Part shown: positions 32,949 to 44,847 of the stretch, one piece after another
Layout: every line of letters starts with the position of its first letter
Numbering within the stretch: position 1 is the first letter of the stretch
NCBI GenBank assembly: GCA_030435675.1
Contig: CM059622.1
Coordinates: 13,702,001 to 13,766,000, forward strand
DNA from: Steinernema hermaphroditum
Taxonomy: Eukaryota; Nematoda; Chromadorea; Rhabditida; Steinernematidae
Length of the DNA: 64,000 nt
Direction: 5' to 3'
Notes under the pieces: model-generated
What the model was told of the DNA's origin: nothing
The model's input: the letters and a program-made list of their open reading frames with translations, nothing else
The model's database searches: none
Program-made: the position numbers and the translations under genes

Positions 32949-34330
32949 TCACTGAGCGCTCTGCATGACGTTGAAGAAGAAGTGACCCGAGGCGCTGGTG
33001 TAATCGGCCACGGCGTCGATGACGCTCTGCTCCTCAGGATCCTCTTGCTGGTCATCGAGCAACTCGATCATGTGGTTGATCTCGTCGATACGGTAGAAGA
33101 GGCCGTCCTCGAGGATCGTGTCCCTGAGGATACGGTAGACCTCGTCGAGCGAGGTGTTTAGCCGCTTGGCCAGGTAGTCGGTCCGAATGCGCGTGTAGGG
33201 CTTGACAAGTTTGACGACCGTTTGGGTGCGGACGTTGGCGAGAAGCGCCGAAAGATGTCCTTGGATCAGGGAATCGCCCATAGCGTCGGGATTGTCGGCG
33301 ATGACGCGCTGGAATTGCTCGACCGAGTTGTTCTGGTAGGCGGCGATGAGGTCGGTGAGGACACGGACGGCCGGGTTGTTCTTGTAGGGCTTGGCCTCCT
33401 GACTGTCGAATGGGTTGATGTCGGACTTGCTGAGCATGCTGGCGATGACGAGGTACTTGAGCGCGGAGATACGGTTCTGCGAGCCGGCCTCGTCGTAGTT
33501 CTTGAATGCCTCGAAGAAGTCGGTGAAGGCGCGCTCGTAGTAGCCGTTGCGGAGATACATCTTCCCGCCACACTCCTTGATCGTTCCCATGATGACCGGA
33601 TGCGCAACGGCGCTCGTGATCTGCTTGAACTTCTCGTAGGTTCTCTGCAGGTTTTGGAAGTCCTCCTGCGCCGTGTACATCTCAATCTCCAGCGCATACA
33701 CCTCCATCAACTGTGTGCCCTTCTTCTGGTCGTCCTCGCCGCTTTCCGTCCTACAGGACGCTTTGAGCGAGGCGATGATCTCCTGCAGTTTCTCGAAGTC
33801 GCGCTTCTCGAAGTAGAGCTTGCCGAGTTTGGAGTTCGTCTTGAACCAGAGCCGTTCGATCTTCAGCTCCTTGAGCGCCTTCAGCGTCACCGAGTAGAAG
33901 TTCTCGACGAACTCCGGCTCGCCCTTCAACGTGGATACGTAGTCCATGATGCTGGTGATCGACTTCTCCGAGTAGTTCCTGGCCACCGCCCTCTGCACGT
34001 AGCCCAGAAGCCGGCCGTAGTAGTCGAGGAACGCCTTGTACTCCTTCTTGGCGAACGCCATCTTCATGAGTTGTTTGAGCGCCTTGAAGCCCCACTCGCC
34101 CTTCTCGTCACCCTCCTGGTTCAGCACGTCCTCGAAGCACTCTTTCGCCTGCGCGAAATCGTTTTCGCCCTTCGCCGACTTGCCTGAGTAGTACTGGTTC
34201 TCCATGTCAACATCTGGCTCGCTGCCCGACATGTCGTCGTCGCTGTAGTTCTGAAAGTACCCAGATTAGAAGAGGCTTTGGAGATCGATTCACTTACGAA
34301 GTCATCATCGTTGAGGTAATCGTCATCCAT
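32949..34330 (-). CDS. csn-2: COP9 signalosome subunit 2
   Basis: Two exons (34330-34298 and 34250-32949), about 444 aa, the usual length for CSN2. It starts MDDDYLNDDDF and joins to SDDDMSGSEPDVDMENQYY, the conserved acidic N-terminus. GEWGFKALKQLMK, RNYSEKSITSIMDYVST and ERLWFKTNSKLGKLYF follow in the TPR-like repeats. The PCI/winged-helix end has VKLVKPYTRIRTDYLAKRLN and DEINHMIELL. CSN2 is a scaffold of the complex that removes Nedd8 from cullins. An upstream in-frame ATG at 34387 would add 19 residues. Most of the gene is one GC-rich exon, unlike its intron-rich neighbours. Confidence 0.95.
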
Positions 34331-34339
34331 GGTTGTAGA

Positions 34340-35130
34340 GGAAGGAGCTGTTGTTGTTGTTGCTTGTTTGATGCCGATTGTGGCCATGTTTATATGTGCC
34401 CGTTATGGGTGATTTGCGATGTCAAAAATGTGATGTTTACGAGTTCAAGCATCGCAAAAACGAACCGCATCGGTTCCGGAAACCTATTGAAGAAGCATCG
34501 GAAAGCTCCTTCGACTGAGAACCCGGAAAAGGCATTCCATTTCATTTCAGCTCATTCATGTCATACATTGGATGGACCGACCCGATCGATCGTCACATAA
34601 ATTGACTCTTTCATATCCTTGTTAACATTGAACATGGGACACTTTTGTAATGATGTGTCAGGTTGAAGATAGAATAGGCCTCCAAGATCAGGAGGAAAGG
34701 AGCTGTGTGTCTGGCAGTGACCAACGAACGAGCCAACGAAGGGAACTAGTGGCACGCTATAAGGACGTGTAAAAGTACAAAGAGCGATCCTTAATGCAGT
34801 GAACCATAATTCAGATCGGACGCAATCTCTTTATAATTTGTATTTGCACATTTAGAGTTAAACAAGAGGGATATAGTGTGGGGTAGCAGTTAACTGTAGT
34901 CTATAACGCGCCAATCCATTTCACCCAGGGAGTAAACATGGCGAAAAAAAGAGTGTTTACCGAAAGAATGTTATCTCATCTTCAATGTACCAACCCAACA
35001 TAACACCCCGTTTAGCGACATACTTTATGGTCCCCCAACAACAGATCTTTCACATGGGAACATTTACATCAAGACGACTGCAGGTGGTCCCTTACTATGG
35101 GCTAAAACTCAAACGTAAATCATCTCTCGG
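34340..35130. other. Intergenic
   Basis: No supported gene. It lies between the 5' end of csn-2 and the 3' end of the kinase gene, both on the minus strand. Confidence 0.45.
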
Positions 35131-35136
35131 CCATCT

Positions 35137-38100
35137 ACGTTCTCACCACTTCGTAGCCGGTATCGATCTTGAATCGTCGCTGTGCACCTAAATCTTCGAT
35201 AACCAAATTCAGCTCTGCTAAGATGTCGCGAAACGTCGGCCGATCGTCAGGCGACTCGCTCCAGCACGGCATCATAATACGGTAGTATCTGAATGATTAC
35301 ATCAGTCAGGGGCTCCTGCGACGAGTCTCACATCGACGGAGGCCATTCCTGCTGCAGAGGCAGTCGTTCACCTTGGCGCAGGCAGCGAAGAAGGTCCATT
35401 CGACAGCTGACTTCTTCCCAAGGACGACATCCGCGAGTCATCACTTCCCACAGCAGATTTCCAAACGCCCACACGTCGGATTTTGTTGAGAACTGAAGAA
35501 CTCGAGGCTGAGATAAAGAGCACAGCTTACATGGCCGTGAGCGAGGGCTTCGATGGACATGAGGGTGACAGGGAGCATGCGACTCGTCTGCATTTGATAC
35601 ACCTCGTCGCTGTCGGCAATGAAACGCGAAAGGCCAAAGTCCGCGATGCAGACGTGGAGGTCGTCGTCTAACCTAAAGAAGAAGGAGCTGGTGAGGCTTT
35701 TGGTCCATCTTTCACAGAATATAAGACTTTTGGTCGCTAGGTTTGAAAGCGTCCTGCTTTGCCACACTCACATGCAGTTCCGCGCAGCCAGATCGCGATG
35801 GATGATACCCATTGAATGAATATAGTCCATTCCTTCGGCCACTTCCAAACCGAAGTTGAGCATTTGGCCAAATGACATCACCTAGATGAACTTTAACTGT
35901 CTATCTACCTTGCACGTCCTACATTATTTATGTTCCTGAGATAGCCCCGTAGATCTCCATGAGACATGTACTTCGTCACCAGAATCGTCGGTCGATTTGG
36001 CTGTTCACTATCGAAACAGATGCCCACAAATTCGAGTACTCTTGGGTGGTCCAGGACCCACATCGCCCGTGCTTCTCTAAGAAAATCGGCCGTGCTGGAC
36101 TCTTCGGGATTGGTGACCATCTTGCAGGCTACCGTAATGGTCGTTCCATCCTTTCTGTACTCCCCTCTGTATACCTGTCCGTAGCAGCCTGTGCACAAAT
36201 GTACCTTTTGTACTGTGAAAGATCACATGCCTTCTCCGATGGGAACCGAATCCATCGTCAGATCTTCGTAGCTGATCCTCTTGTCGCTTCGTTCGAAGAG
36301 GAAACGATAGGCGTCGGAGCAGGTCGTGCCATAAGCTTCGTAAAACTGACGAAAAGGTGACGGCTGAGGGAGAGGAGACCTTGGCTCCTCGATGTTTAAG
36401 ATCGGACTTTCCTTGCCCTTCTAAACTCTCTCCACAGTCATCGTCCTCTTATCATCTGCTTGTGCAAAGAAGGGACATTTTCGGGGAGTCGAAAAGGGTC
36501 GAAAACTGGGGACATTTTTGATAAATTCGAGCCTTGCAGTTTAGAGGTAGGTACTTTTTTTTCGTAATAGTGAATACCATTCTGGCTTTGCAGACAAAGT
36601 AGACCACGGCGACAAGCACCAACACTGCGACAGTGACTCCCAAGCCGATCGCGATTTTGGACAGTGGATTGAATATGAGAGTGCTGCTCTGAGGGCATGC
36701 CTTGATGAAAAGCTTCGATTCGGGACAGCTGAGAGCCGGGTCGTGCGAATCCTGTGGTCGACTGAATCCTTCGTTTTCGGTCACTTGACACCACGCACAG
36801 TTCAAAGGATCTCTTTCGTTTTTTGGAGGTATTTGATCACAGGATTTGTAGAGGTTTCTGCACGTGACAGGCTGAATCTCGACCTAAAGTGAATTGGCGT
36901 GTCGTGAAAATAGACGAAAAATTAGGATTCGAGGTTATGAGAATTACCAAAGAGATATCAGCGCATATCGCGCCCAAAAACTACCGTAATTTGGATCGAA
37001 GTGTTGATGCCTACATTTAGGCTACGACGCTTGCCTACCGAGTTGTTGCGGCTGTAGAAAATCGCATTCGACAAGGAATCGTAGACAAGTGGCAGGGTGT
37101 CGACCCCGCTGGTATTCCATAAACTTCTTGTGTTGGAGGCATCCCCAAATTCTCCGTTCTGGTCACCCATCATTCGATCGATTCGTGTGGATCCATCTGA
37201 TGTCTTCTTGAGAACGAAGTACGAGTCACTCGATGGATGGTAAACGAAGGAGAGAAGCTGTGCTTGATATGGATCGAGGCTGGGGGCACAGTGCTCAGCT
37301 CAGTACTCCTGATGGAAATGTACCTGATGTCAGGGTAACCGACGACAGGGCCGAAGTCTTCGAGCCAGTAGTGACGACCACGATCCGACGAATATTGCCG
37401 GAGAGAACAGATATCGGTTTTGGACGATGTCTTCTGAAGGAAAGGAGATAGATCAAGAACAAATCTCTTTGAAAATAGTGAGCTTTGCATTGTTAGCCTT
37501 GAGCTCTTCATACCTTTGAGTATTTCCTGCATAAACTGAGCTGTCCAGTAGAATTTGTCGATGTAATTCTGCATTCTCTATAAGCGGCGTCCTGCGCGCG
37601 GCATTTCTATGTCCGCATAAGTATCTTTAAGTCGGCTTTTCCCACCTGCACACTGCTGTAAGTGACGTTTTGGCAAATATCCCACGTCTGTTGGGAGCGC
37701 TTTTCGATGTCTTTTAAGAAAAACTGACAAAACCACACTGTGCTCGTAGAAGAAGACGCAAAACCAATGGTGAGAAAGCCACCGTACTCCTTGTTGTATG
37801 AAGCGATGAAAGCCGCGTCCCATTTTCGCTCCCAAACTGAAACGTTTAGTGATCAGGACTCAAAAGTCCGAAATATCAATAATTATAAATCAAGGCTAAG
37901 TTTTTGATATGTGCTCAATGTCCCCTTGTGAGAGTCGTCAAATTTACGCTATCGGATGTCTTGACAGAACGCAGATTGTAGCATGGACCACAGGGCAAAT
38001 TCTGAAAAGTTCAATTGAAGCAGATATTTCCGCACATCCCGACTCGGGATCGGTTCAATTCCCCTCGAATTGCCCAATTTCTCTGCTGGGATGCTACCTA

Positions 38101-39755
38101 ATACATGACTTATGAACTGACGCACCAAGCAAAATTCCCAGCAACACTTAGCAATCCTAAACCCAATTTGTTAAGACGTAGGCTTCGCGGGGATCTTCAT
38201 GGAATTCCTTCAGCTTACCAGCAATCATTAATAGGAGGAGTGCCACCACCAACTTCTATTATAAAATTGCGATTTTATTGGAAGATAAAAATAGAGTTTG
38301 AGGCGATATTGTTAAAAGATTTTAATGTTTAATTTGAAGGTCGTAGGTAGAATCTAGGAGTCTTTTGATATGGTTGTCGCAAACATCGTTTAGTTTTTAC
38401 CAAAGCATAAAAGAACTTTGCCTCTTACATGTAGAACTGCATCTCAAAGTGACAGTTGTCTTCGATTCCAAGTGTTCCGTTTCGTCGTCGTCACAAACCC
38501 TTATGGCTCGGACTATCTTCTTGTACTTCGTGCACACCGTTGGCTTCTTGGATAGAAGACAAGCTGGCACATCAACACGATCGGCGCTTTCCACGAAGTA
38601 AGAGAAACGGCCACTGTGGAAGCTCTTGAGAAGAGTGTTGTTTCTAGTATAAGTCTCTTCCATGTCGTCCGCTTTGGATTTTGGATATATCGGGCTGAGA
38701 GTTGTGCATCGAAATATTTCCCACAATTTTCACTCACCTTTGGGTCTCATTCACTGCGATCTCGAATTTTGTGACACAGCCGTTTCCCATGGCGTCAATG
38801 AACCTAACCGTCATGTAAACGTCTCCAACGACACATTCCACAGAGGACATCTTGCGCCAACTGTTGCTGACATGGTACTCCTGGCAGAGATGCGAGCCAT
38901 TGTCCTTGAGGGAGCACAGCCTAAGAAACACACATTAAGGCAGATTTGGACGAGAGTGTGGAAAAATTTCTTCAAAAATTGGGTCAAAAACCGCAAAGAG
39001 GACTCTGGGCGAAGCCAACCCTCCGGGCTTCTTGGGCAAACCTGTTTGGGTGTAAGGTAGCTCGATTTGAACCACCTGGATTTCGCTGTTTGTGGCAAAA
39101 AATAACGACAGAAGTGACCGCAGGAATTTCGAAGAATTTTCGAAAGGACGAGCAGTGAATCAATGGGAACAAATCCAGTTAGGTTACATTTCTACACAGC
39201 ACTAATTGAAACGAGCCACATTCTGTTGTTCAGTTAGTTCTTCTCGGCAAGCTCCTTTTGAGCTCGAGCTAGGCTCGCCTACGCCTTTACAAAACATGCG
39301 TAGAAGCTTCATCTATAACCTAGTGTGAACGGCTTCAGTGGCCGGTTAATGGGTAATAAAGGGACAATATTTTTAGATAATAAATGGCTGAGCTTGAAAA
39401 AAAATAGTGAAAATACAAAATTTCTGCATAGCACATTTCTGAACGCTGCTAAAAGCTCATTATGGACCCACCAACAATCGGTTGAATTACAGTAAGACAG
39501 CTGCGATGTGGTGACGAGTTTCAGATGGATGAGGATGTTTGCAAACGTCCATGGGAAGCTTCTAGGGGCGATGGGTATTTTGTAAAGAGGCACGGAGAGA
39601 TCAATATCTGTTCCGTTATATGGACGGTAAATATGGATGTAAACAGCTCTTGCTATGGCCACGACATCGTCTAGCGCGTCGAATCGCTGAATCTTCCCTT
39701 CGTAGGCAGGCACTGAACGTATGAAGATGGTTATGAAAATAAGGAAGGTCAGCAT
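35137..39755 (-). CDS. MET/RON-like receptor tyrosine kinase with sema-like ectodomain
   Basis: Multi-exon gene; exon limits approximate. A signal peptide [17 protein letters not shown] starts at 39755. Ectodomain exons (about 38.94-38.4, 37.85-37.65, 37.57-37.2, 37.2-36.95 kb) have SEMA-like strands, such as [20 protein letters not shown] and [20 protein letters not shown] transmembrane helix ([20 protein letters not shown]) is near 36.6 kb. In the kinase: [12 protein letters not shown] loop, VACK lysine, [61 protein letters not shown] and [12 protein letters not shown]. It should phosphorylate tyrosines. The first loop glycine is not Gly, and the usual KWMA after the activation loop reads TLMS. 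C. elegans svh-2/F11E6.8-type receptors are the likely relatives. Joining 39755 to the rest is inference. Confidence 0.7.
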
Positions 39756-39759
39756 CGCA

Positions 39760-41260
39760 GCATGATCTGAAAAGGAACCAATCCGGGGGTATCAGGAGAG
39801 CGGAGTTGATGGCAAACAGGTCAAAGCGGAGGTGTGTTATAAGCTAAGTAAACAGTGGGCGGTTCAAAAGACGAAAACACTGAGCACAGAAAGCATCTCA
39901 GAGATCAGAAAAATGTAAGAAATTCGTCAAAAATTAGTAAATAATTTGAACAGAACAGTTTACCAGCAGTGCTAATGTTGGGGCTGCGCCACGGCGCTCA
40001 CGAGCCATTAAAACTACCGCAGCATCTGACTATAGACGGTCGCCGCCGGCAGTTCTCCGGCAGTGTGTTGACGTGACTTGACTTTTTCCGGAGCAGCCAC
40101 GCATGTCCGAGAACGCTGAACTCGGGCGATCACGACACTGACAAGGAAGGTCTCTCGATTGAAAATGACCAAACTAGCTGAAAGTTTTGACCACTGATGC
40201 TAATGTGAACCCGGCTCTTACGTCGCGTCTTATTCTGGATCAGTGATGCAAGTTTCCCGGGTAGAAACACTGTAAGCAGTGACACTATTTTATGGGAACC
40301 ATCCAACTACACCTTCCAGCTCCGCCCACTTCTCTTCCCTAGAACAAAAGAAAACAATATTTTGGGGTCAGCATCTTCATGGAGGTCCTAGGCAAGAAGT
40401 AAGCATACTCATGAACTTTGCACCACTATGTTGTCATGAAACGTGGGTCCTCAGGTCCAGAGTTGTCCGGGTACCCGAAAGTTCGGGCGTCCGACCCGAA
40501 AACCTGAACTCGAACCCGAAACTTTCGGGTACCGGACCAAAAAAACCCGACCCAAAAACCCGAACCCACCAACACTGCTGAGGTCCACAACGGTCTGACG
40601 TTTGGACTTAGGTTTCCCGAGAATTTTAAATTGGCACGTATCTAAAAAAATAACGAAAAAGTTTCCTATTGAATTAGAGTGATGTGTATACTGACTATAT
40701 TTCGATTACATGACAACAAAAGACAGTCATCAAGCGTTGAGGCAATGGGGAAGAACAATCCGTTTCTTCGATTTTTTCTTCCAGAACCTATTTTTTCGGT
40801 TTTTTTTTGGCGCCCCACCCCATATTTCATTGCAAACTCAACTTCTGTTGCAGCACTTGAGCGTCGGCTCTTCATCAAGGAAGGTGTTAATCTTGAGAAC
40901 ATCGGGCATACATAATTGTACACATTAAAAATCAGGCGCTGTAGTTCGGCTGTCCCCAGGCCTCAGTTCCGCCCACTTCACTCCTAGATTACATACATCT
41001 CTGAGACGTGTCGAAGGAGACGCTCTTCCCTCTTTTTCCAATTCCTCATCAGTAGTGTTCTATGAAACAATCCATGTGTTTGCTAGAAAATGTACTTTTG
41101 GACTCACGCATTCCTTGTATTAGGTAGATGCCCGTGTCTAAGAATGATCTTAGAGATTATTCCCGCTATGAAATAGTGCATCTCTGAAGAAGATGTATAT
41201 CCGCGAAGGACACATTCGCATATTTTATATATGTCTTTATCTCTGCCGTTGTAGATCATT
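39760..41260. other. Intergenic with an inverted CCCGAAA-type repeat
   Basis: Around 40468-40570, CCCGAAA words recur and GGTACCCGAAAGTTCGGG is mirrored by CCCGAAACTTTCGGGTACC about 26 bases on. The motif at 40099-40136 recurs at 63369-63411. Otherwise no gene was seen. Confidence 0.5.
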
Positions 41261-41268
41261 GGTCCCAG

Positions 41269-42578
41269 ATGGATTCGCGTCTTGTACAGATCTGCCTCGG
41301 ATCCGGTTATTTCCTGCTCAGCGTTGCCATTCTGCCTATCTATTGCGGAATTGTATGGGTAAGTACACTGCACAATGAAACGCCAGAGATCAGATAGTAC
41401 ACATTTTGACTGAGGAAGTAAAGCGCCTTCTTTCTATTGCTAACCAAAAGAGAAAAGTGAAGAAAAGCCATAGGCACTCTGTCATTGAAGCTGCCTATCC
41501 GAGGCGATTGATCCCAAGACAACTGATCCCACGGACAACTGGCTTCCAGAGCTTTCAGTTCGTCGCATATTTGGGCTCCCTTTTGGGGTTTAGCTTTTAG
41601 GCTTCGAATTGATCACCATAAATAAATTGCGCATCTTGTAGAGTTTGTAAATAAACAAATAAATTTAGATTTTCTACACGGATTCGAGCTTCAGAACTAA
41701 CTTCAGTTACCGCATCATGAGAGCCATTGGGATCGGTCAGTGTACACTGATGGCGATCACCTCCATCAACGGCATAATGCTGATTTTCAACTCACATTTT
41801 AATGACTACTTCGACAAAGTAAACGCTTTTGGCGTGGCTATAAATCGGCTGTTTGTTTCAGACACTCATGGCTGTCCTGGAGGGCACATTTACCTCCAAC
41901 GTTAACCTAATACTGGTTCTCTCGATCAATCGATTCTACATATTCTACGCTATTAAGTGGATCCCGATGGAAACCGCACAGAACGTATTTCATGTAAGAC
42001 ACCTTGTCACCTTCCCCAGAGTGCTCTTCTTTAGCTCCTGGTAGGGCTGTCCTGGATGGTAGGCCTAGCCTTCACCGTAGTCTTGCTCACCCCCTACGCC
42101 GACCTCCGTTTCTCCCTGGAAGAGTACGGTAACGTGTTCGTGCCGGCCGATACCGTAGTCAGCACGCTCGTCCTGTTGTGCAGCACGTGCGCCCTGGGGC
42201 TCGCCTTCCTCTTCTACATGGCCACCGTACTCGTCATCGTGCGGCGCCGCTTCACTGTCAAGACGGGGACGGGGACGCGGCTGGCGTCCAGTGAAATTCG
42301 TCTGTTCATCCAGGGCGTCGTCGACTTTCTCTTCGCCATCGCCATCGAGGTCTTCTTCTACTGTGCCCCTAGGACCACCGAGTGGATGGTCGCCATCGAG
42401 GTCGCCTTCGTTCTCTACAACGGCTACTTGAACCCCATCGCTTACATCCTCATCAATCAGTAAGTGCCGTGACCACATAAGTGTCCTATGTAACCTTCTT
42501 AGACGCATTCGAAACAGCCTAACGCAGGCGATGCTGTTCATAAGGACACGTTCGTCCACGGTGCCTTCCAACCTTTAG
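41269..42578 (+). CDS. Seven-helix chemoreceptor-like GPCR, copy 1
   Basis: Exons: 41269-41358, 41669-41818, 41862-41993, 42035-42459 and 42503-42578 (about 290 aa). Seven hydrophobic helices follow in order, starting at GSGYFLLSVAILPIYCGIVW. There is an INRFY after helix 3 (the DRY-like position), RLFIQGVVDFLFAIAIEVFF in helix 6 and NPIAYILINQRIRN at the end of helix 7. It fits nematode chemoreceptor families of the Srx/Srt kind. The first exon is exactly 90 nt in both copies. A polyA signal AATAAA lies near 42629. Exon 4 is nearly identical to that of the gene at 44848. Confidence 0.78.
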
Positions 42579-42639
42579 ACTGAAGCTGATTCATTTGTAT
42601 GCACTTTGTTATTCACAACTCATGTGAAATAAAATGTTT

Positions 42640-44840
42640 TAGTCAACCTTCCACAAAATAGCGATATGTAGGGAAACAAGATACGTAGAAAATGCAGAAT
42701 ATAAGGTAAATACAAAAGAATTCTCAATGTTAAGCTTCAAAGCGATAGCAAAACATAAGCAACACAGGGTAGCTCTGATGGGGGACGGAAACTGCACATC
42801 ATAATAAATACTGAACCGCCACTTCTGTCCGACTCCACGCGCACCACTCCGTTCGTGCTCCACCCCGACTTGATTGAGCTCTTGACCACTACAGTACTCA
42901 CAGAAACTATGGATCAACGGGTTATTGTGCGTCCGCGCCAAAGAAAGAAGAGAACCGACGACTACGACGTAATACGATTTCCATACCCTCATGCCACCAC
43001 TGGAAGCCGGTGATGTGACCGCTAGGACCGACTAACTGAAAGTTGACCAGATAGCAGACCTTTTTAGATGCCAGGATTTGGTTGTTCATTAAAATTTGCC
43101 CATTGAATCAAACATCTTACCCTTATCGCTTGACTACGTTGTTATATTTACCTTCTTTGTGGTTTGTATGATGCCTTGCACGGTGTAAGCCGTTGACTAT
43201 AAACTTGAAAACTCAAAACAGTGAACCTCAGTGCCTCGTCAAGTTCTTCTTCTTTCAGACAATGATAGCATCTCATTAGTAGATTTCACACTCGAAACGG
43301 CAAATTCTAGTACAATGAAGGTCGAGATCAAAGCAAGCAGATTCATCAATGCAAATTACACTTTCGAGGCAAACGCTAATCTAGAGATTAATTATTTCAA
43401 TACATAGTTGAGAAGTTCGTACATACCTAGACGAAGATAATACAACAAAATCTCATTGTAGGGCAAAAATCTTCGACTATATGCATCCTCGCACTTCTTA
43501 GGAACTTTAAGACCTGTCATGTGCTCCGAATTGTATGCACTTTTATGCGAGCGCTCATTCCCATGAGCTTTCCGGTCATTCGTCCGAGTAGAGTACACTC
43601 TAACTCTTTCTACATTTCGAAAAGAAAAGTCCAACTTTCCGAAGAGCAGTCCACTACAGTACTTCAGTATTGCAAAGGAGTGACCAAAACAGAAAGAATG
43701 TACTAAGATAAACTCGGTCTTACGTGTCCACGAACAGATGACAACTTCAGGACATCAGCTACGAGTTCTCAGTGTGACACACTAAATTTCTTTCGTCTCT
43801 AGAAGCTCGTATATCAAGTTCTGGATCGTTGGCACAGTGATCACCCCGGCTGGAACTGGGGCATCAGGGAGCCTCGGAGAGCGGAGATCCACTTCGTCCG
43901 TGTATGATGATTTTCATAACAAGACCGCTCGGTTGAGCCAGAACGGGATGACGCGATGAGATCCGGAAAACGATGAGAACGGAAATATGGCCGAGCCGAA
44001 CGAAAAGGACAACGCTTTGTGATTGAGCATTATGAGATCCGATTGATATCCTCAGTTTTTCGTTAGAGTGCAGCTAATCCGGCGAACATACGAATGAAGC
44101 TCTCTAAATAATACGGAATAAATTGTTACATGGTTCATCATATAAGCGCCGATTTCTGAAAACTTAATTCGTTTATTCTCCGCATTAGCACCTGTCCTCT
44201 AGTAAGAAGCTGTGGACTACCGTATTTTTGCGGGACCCTGAGCCCAATGGAGCGATAGATTCATGAGGAAACTAGGCACTAGGGTTGACATCATTTTACA
44301 CCGCGCCACAGGTTTTTCGACGCTGCTCTGTACCGTGCATTTGCATTTTCATTTTATTGTACCTGTCCACTTTGATGATTAAATATTTTAGTTGTACGTC
44401 CAAAAAGGAGCGTTAAAGACGTTCATGGCTCCGCCCACTTGTTCTGTTCAATCTCTCAGGTATATGAAGCAGCATTCCCGTGGACTTTCAAATTGGAGAT
44501 CTATAAAATATTCACTCCACCGTTTAACATTCACTGCCTGACAGTGCAAAAAACCTTCACTAATTAGGTTTTCCCAACGCACTTAGTGAGTGTCCGCATG
44601 AGATCTTGGGACTTTCACAACTTTTTCGATTACTTAAGCTGTGAAATCACTTCCAGAGATATGCTTGAGAATTAGGGTCTATAAATATATGTGTATAGTG
44701 GAGGTGGAGCCACGCGGAAGTGAGTAATTATTCGCTATCCACATCCAGCCCGTGATTAGTTATTGCCTTCGCTCTCTGGTCCCGTTGTCACTCGTGCACT
44801 TGGAGGCGCACCCTCTCGCTGGCGCTGAGTGATTTCATTA
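42640..44840. other. Intergenic
   Basis: No gene, RNA or repeat that I can support in these 2.2 kb between the two receptor genes. Confidence 0.4.
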
Positions 44841-44847
44841 TTTCCAG

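Noticed and set aside
33222..34187. 321-codon plus-strand open reading
   Set aside because: It is the antisense shadow of the csn-2 coding exon, caused by its GC-rich codon use.
42065..42571. 168-codon minus-strand open reading
   Set aside because: Antisense of GPCR exon 4.
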